From assembly GCA_024233135.1 (NCBI GenBank), contig JACKPZ010000023.1, forward strand, positions 1-62,375: DNA of 62,375 bases, given 5' to 3'. The notes under the pieces are model-generated. The model ran no database searches and was not told the origin of the DNA. It saw only the letters and a program-made list of their open reading frames with translations. Position numbers and translations under genes: made by a program. Position 1 is the stretch's first letter, and each line of letters opens with the position of its first letter. The DNA is from Akkermansiaceae bacterium. Its GTDB lineage: Bacteria > Verrucomicrobiota > Verrucomicrobiia > Verrucomicrobiales > Akkermansiaceae. Shown one piece after another: positions 25,601-33,475 of the stretch.

Positions 25601-26722
25601 ATGGCCCGCGGAGAAAAACGTTTCCAGCTACGACCGGTCGATGACGACGAACCGGCGCACGAGGAAACCGTGATCCGGCTCCACCATGGCGACGAACCGG
25701 TGCCGACGATGCTGCCCGTCGACCGGCCGCCGAAACGCAAGGCCGCGGAGCCCAGCCACCGGCTGGCGATCCCGGACAAGGACAGCGTGGAGGTCCGCAC
25801 CCACCAGCCGGACGTCGAGCATATCCTCGCCGGCGCCGAAGCGGACGAGGAAACGCTGGAACACGCGTGGGGCTCCGAATCCGAGCGCCGGAACCCGATT
25901 CCGTGGGGCTGGTTCGCGTTGATCGGCTTCGCGCTCGTCGGCGCGGTCATCTGGGGCGCCAGTTCCCTCCAGCAGGGTGAGGAGCAGATCCGCGAGATCC
26001 GCACCGAAGTGGCGGACCGCTTTGTCGAGGAGGAGGAGGAGGAGCGCGAGGCCGCGGAACTCATCGACCGCATCGAAACCAGCATCCGCTCGATGTTCGC
26101 CGCCACCTCGGTGGATGAGATGGCCAAGTGGGTGCGGCAGCCGGACCGCGTGGCGCCGCTGATGCGGAAATTCTACGGCGACGGAACCTTTCCCCCCCCA
26201 TCGTTGCAACGGATCGCGTCCCTCCAGCCGATCACCTTGGAACGCCGCGCCGATTTCTGGGCCGCGCGCGTCATCCTCGAAGGCACGGGCAAACGCGACC
26301 TTCTGGTCCAGGTGAGTCCCGGCCACCGCGCCCGCATCGACTGGGAAACATTCGTTTGTTACCAGCCGATCCCGTGGGACGAGTTCGCCACCGGGCGGCC
26401 TCGCGGCCGGTCGTTCGACTTCCGCGTCGACGTCGAGCCGGACCTGCTCTACAGCCATGAATTCGCGAATTCGGACGAGTGGGCGAGTTTCCGCGTCACC
26501 GCGCTCGACAGCACGGAGACCTTGTTCGGCTATGCCCGTGTCGACAGCGCCGAGGCGCAGGAGATCCTGCGGATGTTTCAGGAAAAAGGCGGACGCCCGG
26601 TATCGCTCATCCTCCGCCTCTCGATCCCCGAGGGCTTGACATCGCCGCGCGGCGTGGTGATCGAGAAAGTCCTGAGCCGCCACTGGGTCTATCTCGACCC
26701 TCCGGAAACCCCGTCTCCGTGA
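25601..26722 (+). CDS. Single-pass membrane protein, paralogue of 45660-46847
   Basis: A 373-residue protein starting at ATG 25601. Residues 1-105 are polar and cytoplasmic; one membrane segment (PWGWFALIGFALVGAVIWGAS) follows, then an acidic coiled stretch rich in EEEEEE, and a C-terminal extracytoplasmic domain of about 215 residues. That domain shares DWETFVCYQPIPWDEF, FRVDVEPDLLYSHEF and SDEWASFRV with the 46-kb paralogue (DWESWVGWSEMPWEEF...). The family is unknown. A C8 run (about 26191-26198) lies in the coding region. Divergent from the glycosyltransferase (75 bp gap) and followed by the sulfatase-fold gene at 31 bp. Confidence 0.65.
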   Translation: MARGEKRFQLRPVDDDEPAHEETVIRLHHGDEPVPTMLPVDRPPKRKAAEPSHRLAIPDKDSVEVRTHQPDVEHILAGAEADEETLEHAWGSESERRNPIPWGWFALIGFALVGAVIWGASSLQQGEEQIREIRTEVADRFVEEEEEEREAAELIDRIETSIRSMFAATSVDEMAKWVRQPDRVAPLMRKFYGDGTFPPPSLQRIASLQPITLERRADFWAARVILEGTGKRDLLVQVSPGHRARIDWETFVCYQPIPWDEFATGRPRGRSFDFRVDVEPDLLYSHEFANSDEWASFRVTALDSTETLFGYARVDSAEAQEILRMFQEKGGRPVSLILRLSIPEGLTSPRGVVIEKVLSRHWVYLDPPETPSP

Positions 26723-26753
26723 GCGGCCACCGCCCGCACGCCCGCATCCTCAT

Positions 26754-28937
26754 TTGACGAACGCCTTGCCCAACCGCCGTCCGCGTCCCGCCGCCGCATT
26801 CCTCCCGGTCCTGGCGGGAGCCATCGTGTTTTTCGCGGTCCAGTACGGCATGGCCCTTTGGAAACTGAACGGCAACACCGGCGGCATGAGCAACAAGTTC
26901 AGCGCACTGGCCCGCGAGCAATACCTCGGTTTCATCGTCCGCGAGAACCTGCGGATGCTCGCGGCCTACGCCGTTCTCGCGCTCGCCGCCGCGCTGCTCA
27001 TCCAGCCGATCGTCTCGTTCTGGACCTCGCGTTCGCGGCTGCGCGGCCGCACCCCGGTCATCGCGCGGGCCTTCCTGCTCACCTTCCTGCTCCACGGTTT
27101 CTGCGTCCTGCGGCTGGTGAAAACACGGCCGTATTTCCTCAACGAGGCCGAGTTCGGTCATTGGTATTTCAAGATGCTCGATTGGATCCCCGACGCCGCG
27201 AAACCCGCTGCCATGCTGGTGATCTTCGGCATCCTGCCGGTGGCGTGGATCGTCTTCGCCATCGGATGGCACCTGCGGAAATGCACGCCGCGGAGACGCA
27301 TCGCGGGCGCCGTCGTCGTCGCATCCGTCCTGCTCGTGGGCGCGTGGTCGCACTTCTCTGACGCACGGACGGATGACGCCCGGCCCAGCGCCGGTCGCGC
27401 GCCCAACGTCATCATCATCGGCTCCGATTCGCTGCGCGGCGACCGCCTAGGCTTCGCGGGATACGTTCCGAAACGCCGCGACGGCGAAGCGTCGGATGGC
27501 GTATCGCCGGTCATCGACGGGCTTGCCGCGCGTTCCGCCGTGTTCACGCGCTGCCACACCTCCATCGCCTCCACGCTGGAGAGCGGCATCCAGCTCCTCA
27601 ACTCCGCCTATCCGCACACCCACGGCGTGCGGCAGATGTATCCGGACAAGGAAAACGTCGAGGATTCGCGGAAACGCATCACCTCGCTCGCCACCCTGCT
27701 CCGCGAGCGCGGCTACGACACCGCGGCCATCGGCGATTGGTGCGCCAGCTACTACCACGTCATGCCGATGGGCATGGAACACATCTCGGTCTCCAGTTTC
27801 GACAACTTCAAGATCTACATGAGCCAGGCCGTCGTGATGTCCCACTTCGTCGTGCCGCTCTACTTCGACAATCCCCTCGGCTACCGCCTGTTTCCCGAGC
27901 TCCAGTCCTTCGCCCAGTTCGTCACGCCCGCCCTGGTGAACCGCCGCGTCGACGAACGCATGCGCGCCGCGTCGGAAAACGGAAAACCCTTCTTCTGGCA
28001 CGTCTTCTATTCCTGCAACCACCTGCCCTACCGCTCGAAGGAACCCTATGCCAGCATGTTCGCCGACCCCGCCTACGACGGGCCGAACAAGAGCGGCGTC
28101 GACTTCGACATCGACGAATTCATCGGCGGCACCGACCTCGAGTCGAAGTGGAAGGCGCTCCCGCCCGCCGAGACCGACCAGATCCGCGCGCTCTACGACG
28201 GCTGCACCCGCCAGTTCGACGACTGCGTTTCCCACATCCTTGATTCCCTCGAAACCCACGGGCTCGCCGACAACACCATCGTCATCGTCACCGCGGACCA
28301 CGGCGACGACCTCTACGAACCCGGTGCCACCCTCGGCCACGGTCTCACCTTCAACGGCGGCGCCCATTCCTATCACGTCCCGATGGTCGTCCACGTGCCT
28401 GGCGCGGAACACAAGGTCATCCCGCAGACCGTGCGCCTGATCGACGTCGCACCCACCGTCGCCGAGCTGCTGGACGTGGAAATCCCGGACCGCTGGGAGG
28501 GCCGAAGTTTCGCCGGCTGGATCACCGGCCGAGAGACACCCGCCGACCGGCCGGTGTATGCCGAAACCGGTTTCCCCTTCATCCAGTTCACCGTGCCCGG
28601 CGTCGAGCGCCCGCCGCTGCCGCCGATGGACGAGCTCACGACCATCGATCCCGCCTACAACTACCAGTTCGTTCTCAAGCGCGAATACCTCGACCGCCTC
28701 ATCGCCGCGAAACAACGCAGCCTCACCACCGCCCGATGGCGGATCATCTGCACACCCACCGCGGACGGCGGGCGCCACTTCCAGCTCTTCCACATTCCGG
28801 ACGATCCCTTCGGCGAGCACGACCTCGCCACCACCCGTCCCGATGTCCTTGCCCCGATGAAATCCGCCCTCGAAGCGTGGATCGACAAACACGAGGAAAC
28901 GCCCGTCGAGGAGATCTTCCCGCAAGGCGAGCCGTGA
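26754..28937 (+). CDS. Membrane sulfatase/alkaline-phosphatase-superfamily enzyme (LtaS/EptA-like layout)
   Basis: A 727-residue protein with about five N-terminal membrane helices (residues about 14-205) and an extracytoplasmic sulfatase fold. Metal sites are NVIIIGSDSLRGDRLG, ADHGDDLYEP and GHGLTFNGGAHSYHVP. The nucleophile region reads CHTSIASTLESG, which lacks the CxPxR of formylglycine sulfatases, so a Ser/Thr phosphotransferase or phosphodiesterase chemistry is more likely than sulfate release. The start is a TTG (26754), since no ATG precedes the first helix. It follows the 25601 gene by 31 bp and may share its transcript. The substrate is unknown. Confidence 0.8.
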   Translation: MTNALPNRRPRPAAAFLPVLAGAIVFFAVQYGMALWKLNGNTGGMSNKFSALAREQYLGFIVRENLRMLAAYAVLALAAALLIQPIVSFWTSRSRLRGRTPVIARAFLLTFLLHGFCVLRLVKTRPYFLNEAEFGHWYFKMLDWIPDAAKPAAMLVIFGILPVAWIVFAIGWHLRKCTPRRRIAGAVVVASVLLVGAWSHFSDARTDDARPSAGRAPNVIIIGSDSLRGDRLGFAGYVPKRRDGEASDGVSPVIDGLAARSAVFTRCHTSIASTLESGIQLLNSAYPHTHGVRQMYPDKENVEDSRKRITSLATLLRERGYDTAAIGDWCASYYHVMPMGMEHISVSSFDNFKIYMSQAVVMSHFVVPLYFDNPLGYRLFPELQSFAQFVTPALVNRRVDERMRAASENGKPFFWHVFYSCNHLPYRSKEPYASMFADPAYDGPNKSGVDFDIDEFIGGTDLESKWKALPPAETDQIRALYDGCTRQFDDCVSHILDSLETHGLADNTIVIVTADHGDDLYEPGATLGHGLTFNGGAHSYHVPMVVHVPGAEHKVIPQTVRLIDVAPTVAELLDVEIPDRWEGRSFAGWITGRETPADRPVYAETGFPFIQFTVPGVERPPLPPMDELTTIDPAYNYQFVLKREYLDRLIAAKQRSLTTARWRIICTPTADGGRHFQLFHIPDDPFGEHDLATTRPDVLAPMKSALEAWIDKHEETPVEEIFPQGEP

Positions 28938-28955
28938 ACCCGGATATTGAAATCC

Positions 28956-29131
28956 AAACCGCGAAACTCACGAAACGACACGAAAGGGGAGCAGCGTGGG
29001 GCGATCGGCACCCACACCCGCAAGGTGAGTTGTCCTTCATTCCCAACCCGTGCGATTTCGTGAAATTTCCTGTCTTTCGTGGTTAGGAATTTCCTTTCCG
29101 TGATCCGTGCCCATCCGTTCCATCCGTGGTT
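28956..29131. repeat. ACCACGAAA inverted repeat, copy B, plus ACGGAT tract
   Basis: The left arm (28956-28989) reads AACCGCGAAACTCACGAAA then CGACACGAAAGG. The right arm (about 29053-29085) reads TTTCGTGAAATT...GTCTTTCGTGGTT. Just right of it, 29098-29131 carries the complement of CACGGAT-N-ACGGAT units, also seen at about 35212-35240. The 278-bp gap between two plus-strand genes holds nothing else that I can identify. Confidence 0.7.
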
Positions 29132-29215
29132 CTCCATCCTCCCCCGCCCCGCCTCTCCGTCCCATTCCCCGCTTGATTTCCCGGCCCCTGCCGTCAGCCT
29201 TGCCCGGTTCCGACC

Positions 29216-29923
29216 ATGAAGCTCCCCGTTCCCTTCGTCCTCCTCGCCCTCGCCGCCCACTGCGCCGCCGAAGCGCCGAAAGTCTTCGCCGGCCTCTTCA
29301 AGCAGGACGTCCCCGTGCGCGGCCAGGTCGGCATGGTGCTGCCCCCATCGGAGATCGACAAATACGTCGCCAAGGTTGAGACCGCCGCCCGCAAGGACCC
29401 CAAGTGGTTCCGCGAGTTCTCCGCCAATGCCAAGCCCGGCGTTCCGCTGCCCTTCGACGAGCGGCTCGGCCTCACCAAGGAGGAATACAACGAATACCTC
29501 GCCCTCTGGAACAAACGCGAGTTCAAGCCCATGGAGGAGGTCATGCTCCTGCTCCGCAAAAGCGGCGACAAAACCTGGACCCTCACCGCCACCGGCGCCG
29601 CCAGCACCCTCTCCACCCTCCGCTACACCCCGGACGCCGACACCTTCGGCTCCCCCAACGGCGAGCTCAAGCGCATCGAGGACATCGATGCCGACGCCTC
29701 CTCCATCCTCGGCGCCTGGACCGGCAAGGAATGGAAATTCGAAGAGGAAACCACCCTCGGCAAAACCAAGGAAAACATCGCCCTCGGCACCTTCGCCGGC
29801 AACAAGTTCGGACTGATCGTCTATCGCGCCCAGGAACTCTCCACCGAAGGCACCCGCCTGCTCGACAAATCCCTCGTCGTCCGCTTCCCCCTCGGCAAGG
29901 CCGGCGAGGCCGAGAAAAAGTGA
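29216..29923 (+). CDS. Secreted protein of unknown function (235 aa)
   Basis: A signal peptide (MKLPVPFVLLALAAHCAAEAPKV) is followed by a soluble domain with no recognised family. A conserved-looking N-terminal part (GLFKQDVPVRGQVGMVLPPSEIDKYVAKVE) precedes a Lys/Glu-rich body with a beta-rich C-terminus (FAGNKFGLIVYRAQELST). Codon choice is strongly biased to C-ending codons, as in the next gene rsmD. It is flanked by inverted repeats on both sides. Confidence 0.6.
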   Translation: MKLPVPFVLLALAAHCAAEAPKVFAGLFKQDVPVRGQVGMVLPPSEIDKYVAKVETAARKDPKWFREFSANAKPGVPLPFDERLGLTKEEYNEYLALWNKREFKPMEEVMLLLRKSGDKTWTLTATGAASTLSTLRYTPDADTFGSPNGELKRIEDIDADASSILGAWTGKEWKFEEETTLGKTKENIALGTFAGNKFGLIVYRAQELSTEGTRLLDKSLVVRFPLGKAGEAEKK

Positions 29924-29933
29924 GCCTCCCATG

Positions 29934-30003
29934 ACAACCACGAAACCACACGAAAGCCCCGCCTCCTCGCCCCTTTCGTGTCCCTTCGTGTCTTTCGTGG
30001 TTA
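29934..30003. repeat. ACCACGAAA inverted repeat, copy C
   Basis: A compact copy: left arm ACAACCACGAAACCACACGAAA (29934-29955), 16-base spacer, right arm TTTCGTGTCC.CTTCGTGTCTTTCGTGGTT (29973-30002). It fills the gap before rsmD. Confidence 0.75.
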
Positions 30004-30022
30004 TCCCCTGACCGCGCGCGCC

Positions 30023-30574
30023 ATGAGAATCATCGCCGGCAGGGCGGGACGCGTCGCCATCAAGGTTCCCTCCGCCGTCGCCCGGCCCACCACCGACTTC
30101 GTCCGCCAGGCGCTCTTCTCCATCCTTGGGGAAACCGTGCACGACGCCCTCGTCCTCGACCTCTTCGCCGGCTCCGGCGCCCTCGGTCTCGAAGCCCTCT
30201 CCCGCGGCGCCGCCTCCTGCACCTTCGTCGACGAACACCGCCAGGCCTGCGCCATCATCCCCGAGAACCTGAAAAAAGCCCGGCTCGACGGCGGCCGCGT
30301 CGTCAAATCCGACGTCCCCACCTTCCTCAAGCGCGACACCGCCACCTACCACCTCATCTTCGCCGACCCGCCCTATTGGAAACACGCCGGCGACAAGGAC
30401 CACATCGGCCAGCTCCTCGCCCAAAACCTCATCGCCCCCCGCCTCGCCCCCGGCGGCCTCTTCCTCGCCGAAGTCTCCGCCAACCAGCCGTCACCGGATG
30501 GCGGATCCCTCACCGTGGCCGACCGCCGGGAATACGGATCGAGCGCGGTCGTGATCTATCAGGCCGAGGGGTGA
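30023..30574 (+). CDS. rsmD: 16S rRNA guanine-N2 (966)-methyltransferase
   Basis: ATG 30023 gives a 183-residue methyltransferase. MRIIAGRAGR at the start, RPTTDFVRQALFSIL, the SAM-binding VLDLFAGSGALGLEALSRGA and the catalytic FADPPYW (DPPY) are diagnostic. It methylates one guanine of 16S rRNA in the assembled small subunit. Its stop is immediately followed by the distal attC of the cassette array, which has the opposite orientation. Confidence 0.93.
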   Translation: MRIIAGRAGRVAIKVPSAVARPTTDFVRQALFSILGETVHDALVLDLFAGSGALGLEALSRGAASCTFVDEHRQACAIIPENLKKARLDGGRVVKSDVPTFLKRDTATYHLIFADPPYWKHAGDKDHIGQLLAQNLIAPRLAPGGLFLAEVSANQPSPDGGSLTVADRREYGSSAVVIYQAEG

Positions 30575-30575
30575 G

Positions 30576-30700
30576 GAGAACGTTTGAGGCCTCGCAACCC
30601 GCTACCTGGGGTGCGCATCCTTCTCGGGTTGAGGTTTCTCGCCCCCCTCCGAATCCGACTCGGATCGGGTAGCGGGTTGCTCAGCGCCGCCTTGTTCGCT
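30576..30700 (-). other. attC-like recombination site 1 (distal end of array)
   Basis: Read on the minus strand it starts AGCGAACAAGGC and ends GCCTCAAACGTTCTCC. The inner imperfect pair GCAACCCGCTACC / GGTAGCGGGTTGC can fold as in integron attC sites. It is about 75% identical to site 5 over its whole length. It contains the last 32 codons and stop of the preceding cassette gene. Confidence 0.8.
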
Positions 30701-31462
30701 TTTGATTTTTACGACGAAGCTCGCTTCTTCCCCATGGTCGTCACGACGCATGAGAAGTTCGGGGCCGACGCCGTTGTCGGAGACGGCAATAGCGACGGAC
30801 ATTCCTGCAAATGCTGTGGACGAGTCCTTCCACACCAGCTTGCCGGCTGGATCGAGGATCCGAACGCAATATCGAGAATGGCACATACAAAACGCGGTCG
30901 TAGGCACGATCAGAACTTTGAAGTGGTCAATTTGAGTGATTGGGAACGGAATCTCAAATGGCTGATCGTCTGGAAGTGAGAACCATGCAAGACGCTCGGG
31001 AAAATCGCCACCGAACTCCTCAGCCACGAAATCGAGTTCGGAAAACTCCTCCGTCTCCGGGAGGTCGCGCGCCGCCAATTCCGCCCAGTAAGGCATGTCG
31101 CCCCCCATCCCTGCGATGTCATCAATGGCGTAGGCCAACTCGGAGAAAGTCAGTTCGCGGGATGTGGTGATCGTGCAAGTGCGCTTCTTGAAATCGAACG
31201 TGCAATCCTCGCAATCCGGAATGAAAGCTTCCGAAAGTGAGCCAGGGTCATCGATCTCGTGCTCCGGTGAGGTAGCGTAGATCTCCGAGATGGTGTAAAC
31301 GTGCATGCCATCCCTTGCCTCGTGGGCAATCGATTTAGGAAGGGACGAGATCTTACGCTCGGGACGTGGTAGATCCGGTGCGGGATCGGCGAACGGATCG
31401 TCCTCCGCGTGGGCAAAGCTGGCCGCAAGCATTGCAAAGGCAGCTATCAGCGCGGCTTTCAT
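30602..31462 (-). CDS. Cassette gene: secreted protein of unknown function with attC-encoded tail
   Basis: A 286-residue exported protein with a signal peptide (MKAALIAAFAMLAASFAHAEDD). The body contains five Cys (ADCEDCTF-like pair, a KKRTC and CMCHSRYC), which could form disulfides or bind metal. I recognise no family. The final 32 residues (EQPATRSESDSEGG, then KPQPE) are translated from the attC site and recur in the 32845-33375 product. The base composition is lower in G+C than the flanking chromosome, as expected for a captured cassette. Confidence 0.6.
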   Translation of the reverse strand: MKAALIAAFAMLAASFAHAEDDPFADPAPDLPRPERKISSLPKSIAHEARDGMHVYTISEIYATSPEHEIDDPGSLSEAFIPDCEDCTFDFKKRTCTITTSRELTFSELAYAIDDIAGMGGDMPYWAELAARDLPETEEFSELDFVAEEFGGDFPERLAWFSLPDDQPFEIPFPITQIDHFKVLIVPTTAFCMCHSRYCVRILDPAGKLVWKDSSTAFAGMSVAIAVSDNGVGPELLMRRDDHGEEASFVVKIKSEQGGAEQPATRSESDSEGGEKPQPEKDAHPR

Positions 31463-31468
31463 TTTCGA

Positions 31469-31564
31469 GCGGACGTTAAATGTGGTGGCACGGCGGCGCA
31501 GGACTCACAGAGCGAGGCGAACGAGGGACGTTGTCCTCCGTTGCCAAGCACGACTTGTTCTGCC
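31469..31564 (-). other. attC-like recombination site 2
   Basis: On the minus strand the site runs from GGCAGAACAAGTCGTGCTTGG to CACATTTAACGTCCGC. Inner arms TGCTTGGCAACGG and CCGTGCCACCACA pair with small mismatches. It lies between two cassette genes, 7 bp upstream of the next start codon. Confidence 0.75.
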
Positions 31565-31603
31565 GTTTTTCATCCGGGAACCTCTGGATGCTTGGAAACG
31601 GTG

Positions 31604-31966
31604 TCACTGGCTGCTCATGGTGGAAATGATCTGCACGACGGGATCCACAATGCTTGCGACCGCTCTCTCAGCAAGTAGGAACTGGAATCCAATGCACACC
31701 GGGTAGAAGCATTGGTGATACTTGAAGGTCTTCCATATGGAAAAAACGGTCGCAGTCAATGTGACAACGACCAACGCGAGGAACCAATTGGGATGACCCA
31801 AGATCAGCTTGCCAAGCGAAAATGGTCTTTCAGTGCCATCAGCGTCCAGACGCAGATGGTGGAACTTGGGTAGCAGGAGTGAAGCACGGATCGCATAATA
31901 ACTGCTCACCAACGCCAAGACTGTTGCCAGATATTGAATCTGCTTGCCTGTGGTGTCGGTCTTCAT
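31604..31966 (-). CDS. Cassette gene: small membrane protein
   Basis: From ATG 31966 the product is 120 residues (an upstream TTG at 32020 lies inside the attC site and is unlikely). Three hydrophobic segments are visible: IQYLATVLALVSSYYAIRASLLL, WFLALVVVTLTATVFSIW and VCIGFQFLLAERAVASIVDPVVQII. No family is recognised. G+C is clearly below that of the chromosome. Confidence 0.5.
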   Translation of the reverse strand: MKTDTTGKQIQYLATVLALVSSYYAIRASLLLPKFHHLRLDADGTERPFSLGKLILGHPNWFLALVVVTLTATVFSIWKTFKYHQCFYPVCIGFQFLLAERAVASIVDPVVQIISTMSSQ

Positions 31967-31971
31967 TTCTT

Positions 31972-32060
31972 GCAGAACGTTATAGAGCACCGGACCGGCG
32001 GGCAGGAAGCTCGAAATCAAAGGACGTTAACGCCGGTTCGGCGCCTCGGCTTGTTCTGCC
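31972..32060 (-). other. attC-like recombination site 3
   Basis: Minus strand: GGCAGAACAAGCC at one end and ATAACGTTCTGC at the other. GAGGCGCCGAACCGG pairs with CCGGTCCGGTGCTC. The 89-bp site holds the last codons and stop of the 32027 cassette gene and lies 5 bp before the next start codon. Confidence 0.75.
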
Positions 32061-32380
32061 TCTTTTGGATTCGACATACGCAGGACCTTTTCGGACTCAA
32101 GCATCAGCTTCGCACCGCTCAGCGTTCTCTTCTCGTAGGCTTCAGCCAACTTAACGTATTCATCGCTTTTCTCGCCGCTAGCATCCGCCGCGACACTCTT
32201 CAGGGCCCTTGCTACGTAGGTCCTTTCGTAGTTCGAAGCGACACTATGACCAAAGTGTACTATGAATAGGCAACCGCCCCAAAATGCAATTGCGCCACCA
32301 ACTCGTTGGCTAAGGCTCAGCTTCCGCTCTGCGTGTATCCAAAAGGCAAACGCCGCAATGATGAAGAGGTAAGCAAGCAT
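32027..32380 (-). CDS. Cassette gene: membrane-anchored protein
   Basis: From ATG 32380 the product is 117 residues; the ATG at 32410 is inside the attC site. Two hydrophobic segments (MLAYLFIIAAFAFWIH and VGGAIAFWGGCLFIVHFGHSV) precede a soluble helical tail rich in Lys, Glu and Ala. The last residues (EAEQAEAPNRR) are encoded by attC site 3. No family is recognised. Confidence 0.5.
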   Translation of the reverse strand: MLAYLFIIAAFAFWIHAERKLSLSQRVGGAIAFWGGCLFIVHFGHSVASNYERTYVARALKSVAADASGEKSDEYVKLAEAYEKRTLSGAKLMLESEKVLRMSNPKEAEQAEAPNRR

Positions 32381-32390
32381 CGGTTTTCTT

Positions 32391-32480
32391 GGCAGAACGT
32401 CATAGCCCATCCGGCCGCGCCTCGGAAGCCCGAATTAAACTATGCGCTTTCCCGCGGCCGGATGCGCCGACTTGTTCGCC
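32391..32480 (-). other. attC-like recombination site 4
   Basis: Minus strand: GGCGAACAAGTCGG at one end, ATGACGTTCTGCC at the other. The inner arms GCATCCGGCCGCG and CGCGGCCGGATGGGC pair almost perfectly. This is the cleanest attC fold of the six. Confidence 0.85.
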
Positions 32481-32498
32481 GGGTTGAGTTGCAATTGG

Positions 32499-32804
32499 CT
32501 AGGACGGGGCCGCAACCAAAAGCCCAAGAAATGAAATTGCAAATGCAATGATTGGAAGTCCCGCGAGAATGTCTGCCAGCCCCCAGCGGGCGCGCTTCAG
32601 ACGGCGGACGCCGCCCAATGTCCCACATAGTAGACCCAAAGCGATCGCTGCGATTTCCAACCTTTCCGCATGCTGATTTAGCCAAATTGAAGTCGACCAA
32701 TCGTCGGATACGCACATCAGAATATAGAAGACGTAAAAGGCAGCGCTGGCAGCGGCCACGAGCCATATGATGGCAGCAATTACGCGTATAAATGTCGTTA
32801 TCAC
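32499..32804 (-). CDS. Cassette gene: small membrane protein
   Basis: From GTG 32804 the product is about 101 residues; a longer reading from ATG 32888 would translate half of attC site 5 and is less likely. Hydrophobic segments: FIRVIAAIIWLVAAASAAFYVFYIL, ERLEIAAIALGLLCGTLGG and ADILAGLPIIAFAISFLGLLVAA. No family is recognised. Confidence 0.45.
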   Translation of the reverse strand: MITTFIRVIAAIIWLVAAASAAFYVFYILMCVSDDWSTSIWLNQHAERLEIAAIALGLLCGTLGGVRRLKRARWGLADILAGLPIIAFAISFLGLLVAAPS

Positions 32805-32818
32805 TATTTTCTGCTTCA

Positions 32819-32943
32819 GGCGAACGTTTGAGGCTTGGCACCCGCTACCGGGAGCGCCCCTCCGATTCAGGTTGAGGTTTGTCGCCACCCTCCGAATCCG
32901 ACTCGGAACGAGTAGCGGGTTGTCCAGCGCCGGCTTGTTCGCT
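32819..32943 (-). other. attC-like recombination site 5
   Basis: Minus strand: AGCGAACAAGCCGGCGC at one end, GCCAAGCCTCAAACGTTCGCC at the other, with GACAACCCGCTAC / GTAGCGGGTGCC as the inner pair. It is a close copy of site 1 (2.2 kb away), including the stretch that encodes TRSESDSEGG. Confidence 0.85.
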
Positions 32944-33375
32944 TCTAGTGAGTCTTACGATGCGGTCCTCTCCTGACCACTCATTGACGGATGTGAACCA
33001 CTCACCAATCCGGACGGACTCCCTATATTCTGGGAGAAGGTTGACCTTAACATACCCGGGCACGGCGATTTCCACCGAGGTTCCTCCCTTGCCACTCTCA
33101 ATCCAAGACGCAAAAACTCTCCCCCCGGACGAACACTTGACAATTGCTGTGGGGGGAATCTGTGAGGTGACCTCGGGAGTTTTGTTGGAGAAAGAGACCT
33201 CAATGCTGTTAACGGGATCTCCAGAGGCATCATCAATTAACTGAAGTGCCACTATGTTAAGAGCGCCACTGAAATCGTCCTTCTTGTCTATTTGGTAATC
33301 ATTGGCCGACTGGGATTCTTTGCATCCAGCAAAGAGTAAGCCTACGGCACAAATTCCACGGGTCATCAATCTCAT
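32845..33375 (-). CDS. Cassette gene: lipoprotein with attC-encoded tail
   Basis: A 176-residue protein with a lipobox signal (MRLMTRGICAVGLLFAGC, Cys18), so it is probably anchored to a membrane. The body is beta-rich (ALNIVALQLIDDASGDPVNSIEVSFSN...), perhaps a carboxypeptidase-regulatory-like or Ig-like fold. The last 33 residues (AGAGQPATRSESDSEGG, then DKPQPE) come from attC site 5 and almost match the end of the 30602-31462 product. Confidence 0.6.
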   Translation of the reverse strand: MRLMTRGICAVGLLFAGCKESQSANDYQIDKKDDFSGALNIVALQLIDDASGDPVNSIEVSFSNKTPEVTSQIPPTAIVKCSSGGRVFASWIESGKGGTSVEIAVPGYVKVNLLPEYRESVRIGEWFTSVNEWSGEDRIVRLTRSEQAGAGQPATRSESDSEGGDKPQPESEGRSR

Positions 33376-33380
33376 TTCTT

Positions 33381-33469
33381 AGCGAACGTATAGATCATAC
33401 TCGCCGGATTGGAAGCTGGAAAACCACGCTGGACCCTGTTCCGGCGAGTGTGCATCGCCTTGTTGAACC
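33381..33469 (-). other. attC-like recombination site 6 (proximal)
   Basis: Minus strand: GTTCAACAAGGCG (a perfect RYYYAAC core) at one end, CTATACGTTCGCT at the other, with ACACTCGCCGG / CCGGCGAGTAT as the inner pair. It begins about 8 bases after the stop codon of the IS91-family transposase gene. Confidence 0.82.
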
Positions 33470-33475
33470 TCTTTT

